Made by a program: the position numbers and the translations under genes. This document shows, piece by piece, positions 29,376 through 39,043 of a stretch of 64,000 nucleotides of DNA. Under the pieces are notes generated by a model. That model was not told the DNA's origin. It was given only the letters and a program-made list of their open reading frames with translations, and did no database searches. Numbering within the stretch: position 1 is the stretch's first letter; every line of letters begins with the position of its first letter. This stretch comes from Hymenobacter volaticus (GTDB lineage Bacteria > Bacteroidota > Bacteroidia > Cytophagales > Hymenobacteraceae): contig NZ_CP095064.1 of the NCBI RefSeq assembly GCF_022921055.1, forward strand, positions 1 through 64,000. Reading direction: 5' to 3'.

Positions 29376-31070
29376 ATGAAAAAAATACCACTACTCGCCC
29401 TTTTCTTTGCCGCTACGCTCGCTACCACGGCCTGCACAGACTTCCTGGAAGAAAAACCGCTGGACTTTGTTACCCCCGATCAGGTAACGGATCCAGTATT
29501 CGTAGCCAACGGCGCGCTGAATGCTCTCGCCTCGGGCTCGATGTTTCGCTACGGCCCGTTTCCGAACCTGTGGGATTATGACTCCGATGATGCCACCGGA
29601 CCTAGCTGGGCGTTCGGCGACGTAGGGGCCGGCAACTACCAGTCCTACTGGGGCATCGACACCGGCTGGAACGGCCCCTATACGCTGATTCACCGCTGCA
29701 ACTTCGGCATCTCGCAGATCACGGCCATGACGACGGTGGATGAAGCCACCAAGCAGAATGCGTTGGGCCAGCTGTACTTTCTGCGCGGGTGGGCCTACTT
29801 CCTGCTGGTGCGGGCCTACGGAGCGGTTCCTGTATTCGAAAAGGCCGTGACGGAAGGCGCCGAGCCGCAGCAGCCCCGCGTGCCGGTAAAGGATGTGTAC
29901 GCTACCATTATCGACAACCTGAAGCTGGCCGAAGTTAACCTGAAATCGACCAGAGACGCCGGGTACGAGCCAGGGCGCCCCAGCAAAGGCGCGGCCAGCA
30001 GCCTGCTCGCCAAAGTGTATCTCACTATGGCGTCGGGCTCCCTGCCCGGCGGCCAAGTAACGGTAATGGGCGGCAAAGCCTTTCAATTGGTCGGCGGCAA
30101 GAAGGTGTTGTTGGCGCCCCAGGCCCTTACGCACACCAAAACCGTAGTAGCGGGTCTGGAAGGGCTGAATTCGGCTGAATACTTCAAGCTCGCTCGCGAT
30201 AAGGCGCAGGAGGTAATAAGCAGCGGCGAGTACTTTCTGTTCCCTTCGCACGCCGAGGTGTGGACCGTAGCCAACCGCAACCGCGGCGAGCATATCTGGG
30301 CGTTGCAGAGCATTTCCGAAAATCCTGATTTCGGCAACGAAATCTCCCTGTTTCGTCGGGGCCGCGTTGACCCTAGCAAGGCCGACCAACTCGAGGGCGG
30401 CTGGATTGGCACTTCCTACCAGTGGTATCATAACTTCGAGGAGAATGATCAGCGCATCACCGATGGGGTGCTGCACCGCTGGAAGATGTGGAGCAACACC
30501 CAGTTCCATTACTATCCGCTCAGCGATAGCTCGGTTGTGAAAGGCGTGGATAATAGCTCAGCCGCCGCGGCTAAACGCGCCAAGTACGGCTACCAGCCCA
30601 CCGACGTGTCCGCCCTGGATGACGGCCGGATCGGGCGGCTGCGCAAGTTTGAGGCCGTGACCAAGAACACGGTTACCCTGGGCGACTTTCACTTCCCGCT
30701 GCTGCGCTACCCCGACGTACTGCTAACTTTCGCCGAAGCCGATAACGAAGTGAACAGCGGTCCGACTCTCGCCGCAAAAGGCGCAGTGAACCAGATTCGC
30801 CGCCGCAACGGGGCCTCGGAAGTGGGCACCCTGAACCAACAACAGTTCCGCTCCTTCGTGCTGGAAGAGCGCCGCCGCGAGCTAGCCCTGGAAGGCGACC
30901 GACGGTGGGATTTGGTCCGTTGGGGGATCTACCTGCCCGTAATGAACGCCATCGACATCGACGAGAACAACGTGATAAAGCGCCGGCAGCCGAAGCACTT
31001 GCTGTTTCCAATCCCGATTTCGGAAGTCAATGCCAACAAGCTTATCGGCGGCAATAACCCAGGCTGGTAA
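29376..31070 (+). CDS. SusD/RagB-family glycan-binding lipoprotein (pair 2)
   Basis: 564 residues. The N-terminus (MKKIPLLALFFAATLATTAC) is a lipoprotein signal with Cys20 as the acylation site, followed by TDFLEEKPLDFVTPDQV, the usual SusD start. Conserved helices appear as LGQLYFLRGWAYFLLVRAYG and RYPDVLLTFAEADNEV, and the C-terminal EERRRELALEGDRRWDLVRWG is the SusD family end. It docks on the SusC-like receptor 28 bases upstream and binds oligosaccharide at the cell surface. Intact, normal length. Confidence 0.96.
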   Translation: MKKIPLLALFFAATLATTACTDFLEEKPLDFVTPDQVTDPVFVANGALNALASGSMFRYGPFPNLWDYDSDDATGPSWAFGDVGAGNYQSYWGIDTGWNGPYTLIHRCNFGISQITAMTTVDEATKQNALGQLYFLRGWAYFLLVRAYGAVPVFEKAVTEGAEPQQPRVPVKDVYATIIDNLKLAEVNLKSTRDAGYEPGRPSKGAASSLLAKVYLTMASGSLPGGQVTVMGGKAFQLVGGKKVLLAPQALTHTKTVVAGLEGLNSAEYFKLARDKAQEVISSGEYFLFPSHAEVWTVANRNRGEHIWALQSISENPDFGNEISLFRRGRVDPSKADQLEGGWIGTSYQWYHNFEENDQRITDGVLHRWKMWSNTQFHYYPLSDSSVVKGVDNSSAAAAKRAKYGYQPTDVSALDDGRIGRLRKFEAVTKNTVTLGDFHFPLLRYPDVLLTFAEADNEVNSGPTLAAKGAVNQIRRRNGASEVGTLNQQQFRSFVLEERRRELALEGDRRWDLVRWGIYLPVMNAIDIDENNVIKRRQPKHLLFPIPISEVNANKLIGGNNPGW

Positions 31071-31159
31071 TATCTAGGGCTTTTCCTGCTTTCTCTGCGA
31101 AGGAGTTGCTCCTGGAAAAGCAGGACAAGCTGCCTCTCACACCTCACACGGATACAGCA

Positions 31160-32284
31160 ATGAACTCTTATACTCATTTTAACAAGCTAGGTGCCTTGGC
31201 CTTGCTGGTCGGCGCATTGTCGTTCTCTTCCTGCAAAAAGGATGACAACAACGTGTGCGGCGGCACGCCTGCCATCACCCAGGTCAGTAGCGCCACCGAC
31301 CGCACGGCGTCGATCGCCAAAGGCAACCTCGCCGATTGGGTTATCCTTCAGGGAAACAACTTCTGCAACGTGCAGAAAATCGTCTTCAACGACGTAGAAG
31401 CTAGCCTAGAGGATGCGTACATCACGCCTACGGAAATCACGGTGCGCGTGCCGCGGGTGATACCCAAGGAAGTAAACAACAGGATCAGTTTGGTTACGGC
31501 GGCCGGCGCCGTTGAAACGGCGTACACTCTTTCTATTCCGCCCCTGGTAATCGCCGGAATGAGCAATGAGTACACGCCGGCAGGGCAGCGAATGGCTGTT
31601 GTAGGCCAAAATTTGGACCTGTATGGCATTACACCGGAAACCGGCAAAGTGCTCTGGGCGGGTACTGTGCTGCCTATCCTTAAAACAACGGCCGATTCGG
31701 CGTATTTCATGGTGCCGACCTCGGCGGCAAAGGGCGCCACGGTGAAAGTTGTGGATGCCAACAACGTGACGCGCGACGTGCCTGGTCAATACAGGGATGA
31801 CCGAAACATAATCTTCAGTTATGATATGGGCGGTAGCGTGTGGGGAGCCGATACCTATATTACGACGGCGGCAACTCCTGGTCCGGTTAATGGCAAATAC
31901 CTCCGCGTCAACAAAACGATTGGCGCCTGGGAGTGGACTGAGTTTTCGGCCAATAACCTGGCTATTCCGAATGATGTGATCGTTAACCCTGGTAACTATG
32001 CTCTCAAATTTGAGGTGAACACGCTGAAGCCATTTGGCACCAACGTTATTAAATTCCTCATCGACGGAAACGCAGGTAGTGTAAATACCTACCAGTGGAA
32101 ACCTATAGTACCCTTTAATACCCGTGGCAAGTGGAGTACGATGTCTATCAAGCTGAGCGACATTATCAACACGCCGCTGCTGCCCTCTAAAGCCCAGCAC
32201 GAATTCAAATTCCTGTTTCACGGAGATGGCGCGCTCGACGCAGATATATCCTTTGACAACTTCCGGATAGTGCCGAAAGATTAA
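31160..32284 (+). CDS. Surface glycan-binding lipoprotein (SGBP-like, IPT/TIG fold plus C-terminal binding domain)
   Basis: 374 residues from ATG 31160. The signal ends LSFSSC with an acylated Cys, followed by KKDDN, a charged run typical of exported surface lipoproteins. Residues about 35-200 contain two IPT/TIG-type Ig domains (ADWVILQGNNFCNVQKIVFN and GQRMAVVGQNLDLYG). The remaining 170 residues (IIFSYDMGGSVWGADTYITT through ISFDNFRIVPKD) look like a beta-sandwich glycan-binding module with aromatic residues. It follows SusD, the standard place of SGBPs in Bacteroidota loci. It should capture the polysaccharide at the cell surface; the ligand is not readable from sequence. Confidence 0.85.
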   Translation: MNSYTHFNKLGALALLVGALSFSSCKKDDNNVCGGTPAITQVSSATDRTASIAKGNLADWVILQGNNFCNVQKIVFNDVEASLEDAYITPTEITVRVPRVIPKEVNNRISLVTAAGAVETAYTLSIPPLVIAGMSNEYTPAGQRMAVVGQNLDLYGITPETGKVLWAGTVLPILKTTADSAYFMVPTSAAKGATVKVVDANNVTRDVPGQYRDDRNIIFSYDMGGSVWGADTYITTAATPGPVNGKYLRVNKTIGAWEWTEFSANNLAIPNDVIVNPGNYALKFEVNTLKPFGTNVIKFLIDGNAGSVNTYQWKPIVPFNTRGKWSTMSIKLSDIINTPLLPSKAQHEFKFLFHGDGALDADISFDNFRIVPKD

Positions 32285-32435
32285 GGGTAAACAGAGTAGA
32301 AACGTGTGTTCTCGCCGTGGTGCTCGAGGCTGTACCACCGGTTCTACGAGTTTATCTATTGCCTATAGTAAGCTGATACTCCTACCCTTTTGTTCGATCA
32401 GCTTAACAAGAAGTACAAATAACTTCACCCCTTTA

Positions 32436-33665
32436 ATGAAAAAAACCGCGCTCTTACTACTGAGCTTGGCTTTCTCCTTGCCAGGATTCAGCCAGGGAAA
32501 CAACTACACCCAGAATTACAAGAAGTACGACAACCTAGCCCTAACGCCCCCGATGGGCTGGAACAGCTGGAACAAATTTGCTTGCAACGTCGACGAAAAG
32601 CTGATCCGGGAAGTAGCCGATGCCCTGGTAGCAACGGGCATGAAAGACGCTGGCTACACCTACATCAACATCGACGACTGCTGGCACGGCGAGCGGGATG
32701 CGCAGGGCTTTATCCACGAAGATCCGAAGCGTTTTCCCTCGGGCATGAAGGCACTGGCCGATTACATTCACTCTAAAGGACTGAAGTTCGGCGTCTACTC
32801 CGATGCGGGCTCGCAAACCTGCGGCGGCCGGCCCGGCAGCCGCGGTTACGAGTTTCAGGACGCGCAGGTGTACGCCAGCTGGGGCGTCGATTACCTTAAG
32901 TACGACTGGTGCAACACGGAAGGCCTCAAAGCGGAAGGCGCCTATAAAACCATCACGGCGGCGCTACGCAAAGCGGGCCGGCCAATCGTGCTCAGCATCT
33001 GCGAGTGGGGCAACGACAAGCCTTGGGAATGGGGTCCAACCGTTGGCCACCTGTGGCGCACGACCGGCGACATCTACAACTGCTTCGATTGCATCAACGA
33101 CCATGGCACCTGGAAATCGTGGGGCGTGATGCAGATTCTGGACAAGCAGGACGGCCTGCGCCAGTACGCCGGCCCCGGCCACTGGAATGATCCTGATATG
33201 CTGGAAGTCGGCAACGGTATGCCCGCCAACGAAGACCGCGCTCACTTCACCATGTGGAGCATGATAGCTGCTCCGCTCATCACCGGCAACGACCTGCGCA
33301 AAATGAGCAAGGAAACAACCGAGATCCTGACCAACCGTGAAGTGCTGGCCGTCAACCAGGATAAGCTAGGCGTGCAGGGCTTCAAACAGTCTACTAAAGA
33401 CAGCGTGGAAACTTGGCTGAAGCCGCTGGAAGGCGGGAAATGGGCTGTTACATTTCTGAATCGCAGCCGTAAGCCCCAGCCGGTTCGCTTCGATTGGCAA
33501 ACCACGCCCATCACCGACGACTTGTCGAAGCAGGAGTTGAATGCAACCAAAACCACCTATAAAGTCCGCAATCTATGGGCCAAGAAGGATGCGGGTACCA
33601 CCAAGAAGGCTTTCGCTGCCACGGTACCCGCCCATGACGTGGTACTACTGTTGCTGACGAAATAA
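32436..33665 (+). CDS. GH27 alpha-galactosidase, secreted
   Basis: 409 residues from ATG 32436, with a signal peptide (MKKTALLLLSLAFSLPGFSQ). GH27 barrel hallmarks follow in order: LTPPMGWNSWNKFACNVDE, YTYINIDDCWHGERDAQGF, GLKFGVYSDAGSQTCGGRPG, the nucleophile Asp in VDYLKYDWCNTEG and the acid/base Asp in GHWNDPDMLEVGN. A C-terminal beta-sandwich follows (about 300-409). It removes alpha-1,6-galactosyl side groups such as those of galactomannan. It follows the glycan-binding lipoprotein by 151 bases and is closed by a terminator at 33688-33722. Confidence 0.95.
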   Translation: MKKTALLLLSLAFSLPGFSQGNNYTQNYKKYDNLALTPPMGWNSWNKFACNVDEKLIREVADALVATGMKDAGYTYINIDDCWHGERDAQGFIHEDPKRFPSGMKALADYIHSKGLKFGVYSDAGSQTCGGRPGSRGYEFQDAQVYASWGVDYLKYDWCNTEGLKAEGAYKTITAALRKAGRPIVLSICEWGNDKPWEWGPTVGHLWRTTGDIYNCFDCINDHGTWKSWGVMQILDKQDGLRQYAGPGHWNDPDMLEVGNGMPANEDRAHFTMWSMIAAPLITGNDLRKMSKETTEILTNREVLAVNQDKLGVQGFKQSTKDSVETWLKPLEGGKWAVTFLNRSRKPQPVRFDWQTTPITDDLSKQELNATKTTYKVRNLWAKKDAGTTKKAFAATVPAHDVVLLLLTK

Positions 33666-33687
33666 ACAGGGTCTTAGTGTGCCCCAG

Positions 33688-33722
33688 AAAAGCAGCCAGT
33701 AGCCACTCTGGCTGCTTTTTCT
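33688..33722 (+). terminator. Rho-independent terminator after GH27
   Basis: Perfect 12-base stem: AAAAGCAGCCAG at 33688-33699 pairs with CTGGCTGCTTTT at 33708-33719 around an 8-base loop, ending in a T run. It lies 23 bases after the GH27 stop. Confidence 0.9.
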
Positions 33723-33746
33723 GCTTTTATCCCTCCTCTTGGCCAT

Positions 33747-35771
33747 TTGACTCGAGAGATAAATCAACCAGAACAAAACCGACATTCTTGTGAGCAAGTA
33801 TATTCCTGGTCCCCCCGTATTTGGCAAGCTTTACTTTTTGCCTTTTTACTGCTCAGTACATCCGTGCAAAAAGCAGCCGCCCAGGTAGAAGTAGCGCCCT
33901 GGGGTAACCTCACTGGTATTCGAACTGATGGGCAGCTACTGGAATTTGCGACTAGCTTACGCCTCGTAAAAGTTGATGGCCACGTAACGGAAACCGGCAA
34001 GGAGCGCCAACGCCCCAAATACACGCGGGCGGGCAACCAGCAACTCATCACCACTCAGTTGGACAGCCTCGATTTCGTGGAAACCGTGCAGGATACCGGG
34101 CCGGGCCAGGCCCGCGTGCAAGTACAGCTCACGGCCCGCAACAGTATGCCCGACAGTAGCGGTGCGTATTTTAGCGTGCAGCCTCCCACTGCCGTCTACC
34201 CGGCCAGCAGCGCGGTAGAAGTGCGGGATGCCCGTGGTACCGTGCTAGCTACGGGCACCCTCGCTAGTTTAAATTTGCCAAACACCCCTGCCAGCAGCAT
34301 CCGCTTGGTGGCTCCTACCCGGCAGCTTACCATCACTTTCGGCGAGCCAATGCCGGTGCAACTAAAGCAGGAACGGGGCCGAGAAGGGCCGTACTATCGG
34401 TTCTACCTGCCTTTGCTGACGGGTAGCGCGCAGCGAGGGCAAACAACGCAAAAGACGTTCACCTTCCAAGCCACCGGTAGCATCGACCAGTCACCTATTA
34501 ACCTGACGCTGAACCCGGCGCAACCCGGCCGGCCGTTTGCCGGCTTTGGGGGCAATTTTCGCCTGCAAAACCCGAAAACCGACCCGCAGGTGATCGATTA
34601 TTCGCTGCAAAACATGCGCGTGGCCTGGAGCCGGGTCGAGATGCCTTGGCAACTGTGGCAGCCCCTCCAAGACCAGGATCCCACGGCGGCGGCCCGGCAA
34701 GGCAAGCTGCACCCGCACGTACGCGAGTCGATGGAAATGGCACAGAAGCTCAGCAAGCAGGGTATTCCCATTATTCTCTCGGCTTGGTCGGCGCCGGCCT
34801 GGGCCGTAGTGGGCACCCCCGCGCGGGGTAGCGGCCCCGGGCCGGACGGCAAGTGGGGCAACCCCCTCGAACCAAGTAAGTTGCCGGCCAGCTATAAATC
34901 TATTGCCGACTACATTCAGTACCTCAAAGACCAGTACGCCGTGGACGTGGCGCTGTTTTCCTTTAACGAGTCGGACCTTGGGATCAACATCCGCCAGACC
35001 GGTCAGGAACACGCCCAGCTCATCAAAGAGCTCGGCGCGTACTTCGCTAGCCGGGGCCTGAAAACCAAACTGTTGCTGGGGGATAACTCGGACGCGAACA
35101 GCTATGAATTTATGACGCCGGCCTTGCAGGATGCCAGCACGCACCCCTACATCGGGGCCGTGTCGTTTCATTCGTGGCGAGGCTGGGAAACCGAAACTTT
35201 GCAAAAATGGGCGGCGGCGGCCGAGCAGCTTCGACTCCCCCTGATTGTGGGCGAGGGCAGCATCGACGCGCAGGCCTGGGGCTACCCAGCTATTTTTCTG
35301 GAGCCGACTTATGCCCTGGAAGAAATCAGCTTGTATATGCGGCTGCTGGCCGTGTGCCAGCCGTTTACTATCCTACAGTGGCAGCTCACGGCCGACTATT
35401 CACCCATGGCGGGCGGCGGCATCTTCGGCGATAACACGCCGCTGCGACCTACGCAGCGTTTCTGGAACCTGAAGCAATTTGCATCTACTCCTGAAAACGT
35501 GATGGCCCTGCCCATCACCGCCGACCGGCCTGACGTAGCCGCGGCGGCGCTGGGCAACAACCAGAAAGGCACTTATGTGGTGCACCTCGTCAACAACGGG
35601 GCTACTCGCCGCGCAACGCTAACCGGCGTACCCGCAACGGTGAAAAAGCTGCGCGTTTACACCACCGACCAAGCCCGCGCCATGCAAAAAGGCAAGCCTG
35701 TCAAGGTGAAGAAAGGCACGGCCCAGTTTGCGCTGGAGGCCGGCACCTATACCACCCTGATGACTAAGTAG
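33747..35771 (+). CDS. GH30-like clan GH-A glycoside hydrolase, secreted
   Basis: 674 residues from a TTG at 33747; no ATG or GTG precedes the signal segment (WQALLFAFLLLSTSVQKAAA), so the start is uncertain. An N-terminal domain of about 230 residues of beta character precedes the catalytic part. From residue about 255 (FAGFGGNFRL) the barrel resembles GH30: IPIILSAWSAPAWAV, the acid/base Glu in ALFSFNESDLGI, the nucleophile Glu in LPLIVGEGSID and ILQWQLTADYSP. A C-terminal beta-sandwich (from about 590) follows. The substrate is unknown; context suggests mannan or an attached beta-glycan. Family call is by motif pattern only, and another GH-A family is possible. Confidence 0.7.
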   Translation: MTREINQPEQNRHSCEQVYSWSPRIWQALLFAFLLLSTSVQKAAAQVEVAPWGNLTGIRTDGQLLEFATSLRLVKVDGHVTETGKERQRPKYTRAGNQQLITTQLDSLDFVETVQDTGPGQARVQVQLTARNSMPDSSGAYFSVQPPTAVYPASSAVEVRDARGTVLATGTLASLNLPNTPASSIRLVAPTRQLTITFGEPMPVQLKQERGREGPYYRFYLPLLTGSAQRGQTTQKTFTFQATGSIDQSPINLTLNPAQPGRPFAGFGGNFRLQNPKTDPQVIDYSLQNMRVAWSRVEMPWQLWQPLQDQDPTAAARQGKLHPHVRESMEMAQKLSKQGIPIILSAWSAPAWAVVGTPARGSGPGPDGKWGNPLEPSKLPASYKSIADYIQYLKDQYAVDVALFSFNESDLGINIRQTGQEHAQLIKELGAYFASRGLKTKLLLGDNSDANSYEFMTPALQDASTHPYIGAVSFHSWRGWETETLQKWAAAAEQLRLPLIVGEGSIDAQAWGYPAIFLEPTYALEEISLYMRLLAVCQPFTILQWQLTADYSPMAGGGIFGDNTPLRPTQRFWNLKQFASTPENVMALPITADRPDVAAAALGNNQKGTYVVHLVNNGATRRATLTGVPATVKKLRVYTTDQARAMQKGKPVKVKKGTAQFALEAGTYTTLMTK

Positions 35772-35913
35772 GCTCTGCCGCTATCATTTGAAGCATAAGA
35801 GTATCGCTACAAACTGTCATGTACAGGCTGCATTGTGGCTGATCGAAGCGGGAGACAAGTCTTGGTTATTGAATAGTTACTACTAAGCGCTGTGCTCTTA
35901 GTTTCTATCAACA

Positions 35914-35978
35914 ACTCAGGTAATAAAAAACGGTCATGCCGCACTTGTCGCAGCATGACCGTTTTTTATTACCTGAGT
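35914..35978. terminator. Bidirectional terminator with perfect 26-base stem
   Basis: Arms 35914-35939 and 35953-35978 are exact reverse complements; the loop is 13 bases. Each arm contains a GC block (CGGTCATGC) next to a six-base A or T run, so it works in both directions. It sits between the convergent GH30-like and GH2 genes, 142 bases past the one and 33 past the other stop codon. Confidence 0.92.
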
Positions 35979-36011
35979 CTGCTTCACAATTAGGCCAAGC
36001 TATGCTCTCGG

Positions 36012-38885
36012 TTAAAGCACAGCGGGACGAGCTGTTGCTTTTTCAACTTTCAACTTGAGCGCAGCCGTTTTTAAACCTTTTGCCGTGGCAGTGAGGGTCA
36101 CCGTGCCGGGCTCTTTAGTGGTTTGAATCAACACTTGGGCCAGGCCATTAAACGTGTTGCGTTTCCAGGGAGCCGCTGGGGTAAGCACCTGGATGGTACC
36201 GGGGTTGGTGTTCACCACATCCCAGTCGTGCTCCTTCGTCAGGGGAGTCGCCACTATCTCGATGGTGTTCCGGCCGGGTTTCAAGAGGGTCGGGGCCAGA
36301 TGAAATACGTTGCCTTCCGCACTTTGCTTCAGGTCTTTGGCTATTTCCTGGCCGTTGATATAAAGGTGTTGCTGCTGACCAATGCTATTGTAGAAGAATG
36401 TGACTTGGCCTTTGGCAAAATCAACTGGCAACTCGAAGCTACCTTGGTGGCGGTAAGCGGGAGCTAGATTTTTGTAGTCGCGCTTTACGAATGCGGGTTG
36501 CCAAGTTGCTGGTTGATTCTGCTTACTCGCCGCTACGCCCGCCGCCAAACCAGATACGGGCGTTTCCTGCATGCCTTGAATAGCTGCCACTTGGATAGCT
36601 TCCACGAACTTCTCTTTTTCCAGCGAAGTAGGGTTGCCGTTGCCAACCCCGATAATCTTGGCGGGACCAGTCACGGAAAAGGTGATTTGCTCGTTAGCGG
36701 TCGGTGCGGTTAAGTTGCGATGGTCGGCAACGGCCACCGTCACCACAGCCAGGTCCTCGCCGTCGGCTTTAAGGGTTGCTTTATGCGGCGTCAGGTGAAT
36801 GCCAGCGGCTTGACCGGTGGTTTGGACGACCTCATGCAGCGTCTGGCGGCCGTTTTTGTAACCATAAGCTTCCAGCGTGCCCGGCGCGTAGTTGACTTTC
36901 CAGGCCACGTGGGAGTTGCGCGGCACAGCCTGTTTGCCCAGGCTCTTCTTGTTTAGAAACAGCTCGACTTCGTCGCAATTGCTGTAGGCCCACACCTCGA
37001 TGGGCTGGCCCTCGCGACCCGGCCAGTTCCAGTGCGGCAGCAAGTGCAGGGTCGGCTGCTGACTCCACCACGACCGGAGGTAGTACGCGTTATCCTTCGG
37101 GAAGCCGCACAAGTCCATCATGCCGAAGTAGGACGTTACCGACGGCCACCGGTAAGGCGTGGCTTCCCCGCGGTAATCGAAGCCCGTCCAGATAAACATG
37201 CCGGCCAGATAGGGGCGCTCGGCGTAGAAGCGCCATCCTTCCTCGATGCTGTAGAAAGCAGGCCGGGGCTTTTGATCGTAGGCGGCGGCGTAGTGTTTTT
37301 GCGCGTCGGTTACGTACTCGCCGCGGGTGGCAAACGTGGAGCCTTCTTCGGTGCCCATGCCCGGCTGGGCCGGAAACCGCCGGTGGTGCGCGTCAACGTC
37401 GCCGTTGCCTAGGTAGTTGTAGCCCATCACTTCCACCACATCGGAAATGCCGCTTTGAAAACCGCCGCTGATACCAGCCGTGCAGAGCCGCGTTGAATCC
37501 AGGCTGTGCACGTAGGTTTGCATGGTGGTGGCGATGCGCGCGCCCCTGATGCTGTTTTCAATGCCCCATTCCTCGTTGCCAATCGACCAGCTAATGATAC
37601 TCGGGTGGTTACGGTCGCGCAGGATCATGTCGCGCAAGTCTTCCTGCATCTGGTAATTGGTGCCCATTAAGCGGTTCTCGTCAATCACCAGCATACCAAG
37701 CTGGTCGCAGGCCGCCAGCAGCTCGGGCGTGGGCGGGTGGTGCGAGCAGCGGTAGGCGTTCGAGCCCATAGCCTTCAGCGCCTTAATGCGGAAATACTGC
37801 AACTCGTCGGGTAGGGCTGTGCCTACCCCGGCGTGGTCTTGATGGTTGTTGGTACCCTTCAGTTTTACGGGCTTGCCATTCAGGAAAAAACCTTCTTTGG
37901 CATCAAACCGGACGGTGCGAATGCCAAACGGCGTGTCGTAACGGTCCACTTCCTGATTATCTAGAAGAACGGTCGTGCGCAACGTATACAAGTAAGGCGC
38001 TGCCAAATCCCACAGGTTGGCATCGGCGACCGGCAATTGCAGCGTGATTTCTCGCGGCTGAAACGGCGACAGGAATACGGCGTCCTGTTTTTTGCTGGCT
38101 ACCACGCGACCTTGGGCGTCGAGGATGGTTTGCGTAACCGCGCAGGTTTGCGCCTTCTTTCCTTCGTTCAGAAGGTTAACCCGGGCCGTGATAGCGGCCG
38201 TCGTGGCGGCCACCCGGGCCGTGACCCACGTACCGTTGGGGGCGACGTGCACGGGGTTGGTTTTGGTGAGCCATACGTGCCGGTAAATGCCCGCGCCCTC
38301 GTAAAACCAGCCTTCGGGCATGGTGGCATCTGCCCGCACGGCCACTACGTTGTTGCCGCCGTAGTTGACGTAGTCGGTGATGTCATAGCGGAAGCTGTTA
38401 TAGCCGCTGGGCTCGGTGCCGAGGTAGTGGCCGTTCACCCAAACCTTGGAGTTGCGGTACACGCCATCAAATTCCAGCGCCAGCTGCCGCCCAAGATCGG
38501 TAGCCGGGATGGTAAACGTTTTGCGATACCACCCCACGTTGGTCGCTGGAAAGTTGCGGCCAGTGGCTTTGTAGCCGTGGCTGTGCTGGGCAGTGCTGTC
38601 GAATGGCAGCTCGACGGCCCAGTCGTGCGGCAAATCGAGCTGGCGCCAAGCCCGGTCATCGAACGTGGAACTTGCCGCTCCGTCGCCGTAGCCGGCCTTG
38701 GCGAAATAGGAAAAGTAGCTGGTGCCGTTGGTAAAGTCCTGGTTGGTGTCGAAGGGGTGCCCCAGGGCAAAGCGCCAGTGAGCATCCATTGAATACCGTT
38801 CTCTACCCGGTTCAGGGGGGGCTTGTGCAAAGGAAAAGTGCGCCCAGCACAGCAAGTTGATAAAGAAAAGATTCCGAAAAAGCAT
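36012..38885 (-). CDS. GH2 beta-galactosidase with DUF4982-type C-terminus, secreted
   Basis: 957 residues from ATG 38885 (MLFRNLFFINLLCWAHFSFA signal). Domain order: jelly-roll sugar-binding domain (about 25-215), Ig-like domain (215-325), TIM barrel (325-610). After that comes a DUF4982-like Ig domain (WAYSNCDEVELFLNKKSLG) and further Big/malectin-like beta modules to the C-terminus. Acid/base E438 in SWSIGNEEW; nucleophile probably E513 in PGMGTEEGSTF, where this subgroup usually has GSE. Acts on terminal beta-galactosides or a related sugar in the periplasm. Last gene of a minus-strand operon that begins with the beta-mannosidase; gap to the ROK gene is 158 bases. Confidence 0.92.
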   Translation of the reverse strand: MLFRNLFFINLLCWAHFSFAQAPPEPGRERYSMDAHWRFALGHPFDTNQDFTNGTSYFSYFAKAGYGDGAASSTFDDRAWRQLDLPHDWAVELPFDSTAQHSHGYKATGRNFPATNVGWYRKTFTIPATDLGRQLALEFDGVYRNSKVWVNGHYLGTEPSGYNSFRYDITDYVNYGGNNVVAVRADATMPEGWFYEGAGIYRHVWLTKTNPVHVAPNGTWVTARVAATTAAITARVNLLNEGKKAQTCAVTQTILDAQGRVVASKKQDAVFLSPFQPREITLQLPVADANLWDLAAPYLYTLRTTVLLDNQEVDRYDTPFGIRTVRFDAKEGFFLNGKPVKLKGTNNHQDHAGVGTALPDELQYFRIKALKAMGSNAYRCSHHPPTPELLAACDQLGMLVIDENRLMGTNYQMQEDLRDMILRDRNHPSIISWSIGNEEWGIENSIRGARIATTMQTYVHSLDSTRLCTAGISGGFQSGISDVVEVMGYNYLGNGDVDAHHRRFPAQPGMGTEEGSTFATRGEYVTDAQKHYAAAYDQKPRPAFYSIEEGWRFYAERPYLAGMFIWTGFDYRGEATPYRWPSVTSYFGMMDLCGFPKDNAYYLRSWWSQQPTLHLLPHWNWPGREGQPIEVWAYSNCDEVELFLNKKSLGKQAVPRNSHVAWKVNYAPGTLEAYGYKNGRQTLHEVVQTTGQAAGIHLTPHKATLKADGEDLAVVTVAVADHRNLTAPTANEQITFSVTGPAKIIGVGNGNPTSLEKEKFVEAIQVAAIQGMQETPVSGLAAGVAASKQNQPATWQPAFVKRDYKNLAPAYRHQGSFELPVDFAKGQVTFFYNSIGQQQHLYINGQEIAKDLKQSAEGNVFHLAPTLLKPGRNTIEIVATPLTKEHDWDVVNTNPGTIQVLTPAAPWKRNTFNGLAQVLIQTTKEPGTVTLTATAKGLKTAALKLKVEKATARPAVL

Positions 38886-39043
38886 ACGATGACTAAGGTT
38901 ACTATGGTGATAGACCAGCAAGCAACACCACAAAGCGACGGGCTCACTTACGGCTACGGACGAGACAACTTTAGCTAGGCTCTATGGACGAAGGCCAAGC
39001 CCGCAAGACAACGTATTTGCTCGGCCGCAGCCTACGGCATTGC

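Noticed and set aside
29391..30509. 372-codon frame antisense to SusD
   Set aside because: Shadow of the SusD gene with biased composition and no motif.
31406..32338. 310-codon frame antisense to the glycan-binding lipoprotein
   Set aside because: His/Arg-rich shadow without domain; the lipoprotein reading is clear.
35914..35978. Long inverted repeat as the end of a mobile element
   Set aside because: Arms are adjacent with a short loop, have A/T runs and lie between convergent genes; terminator fits better.
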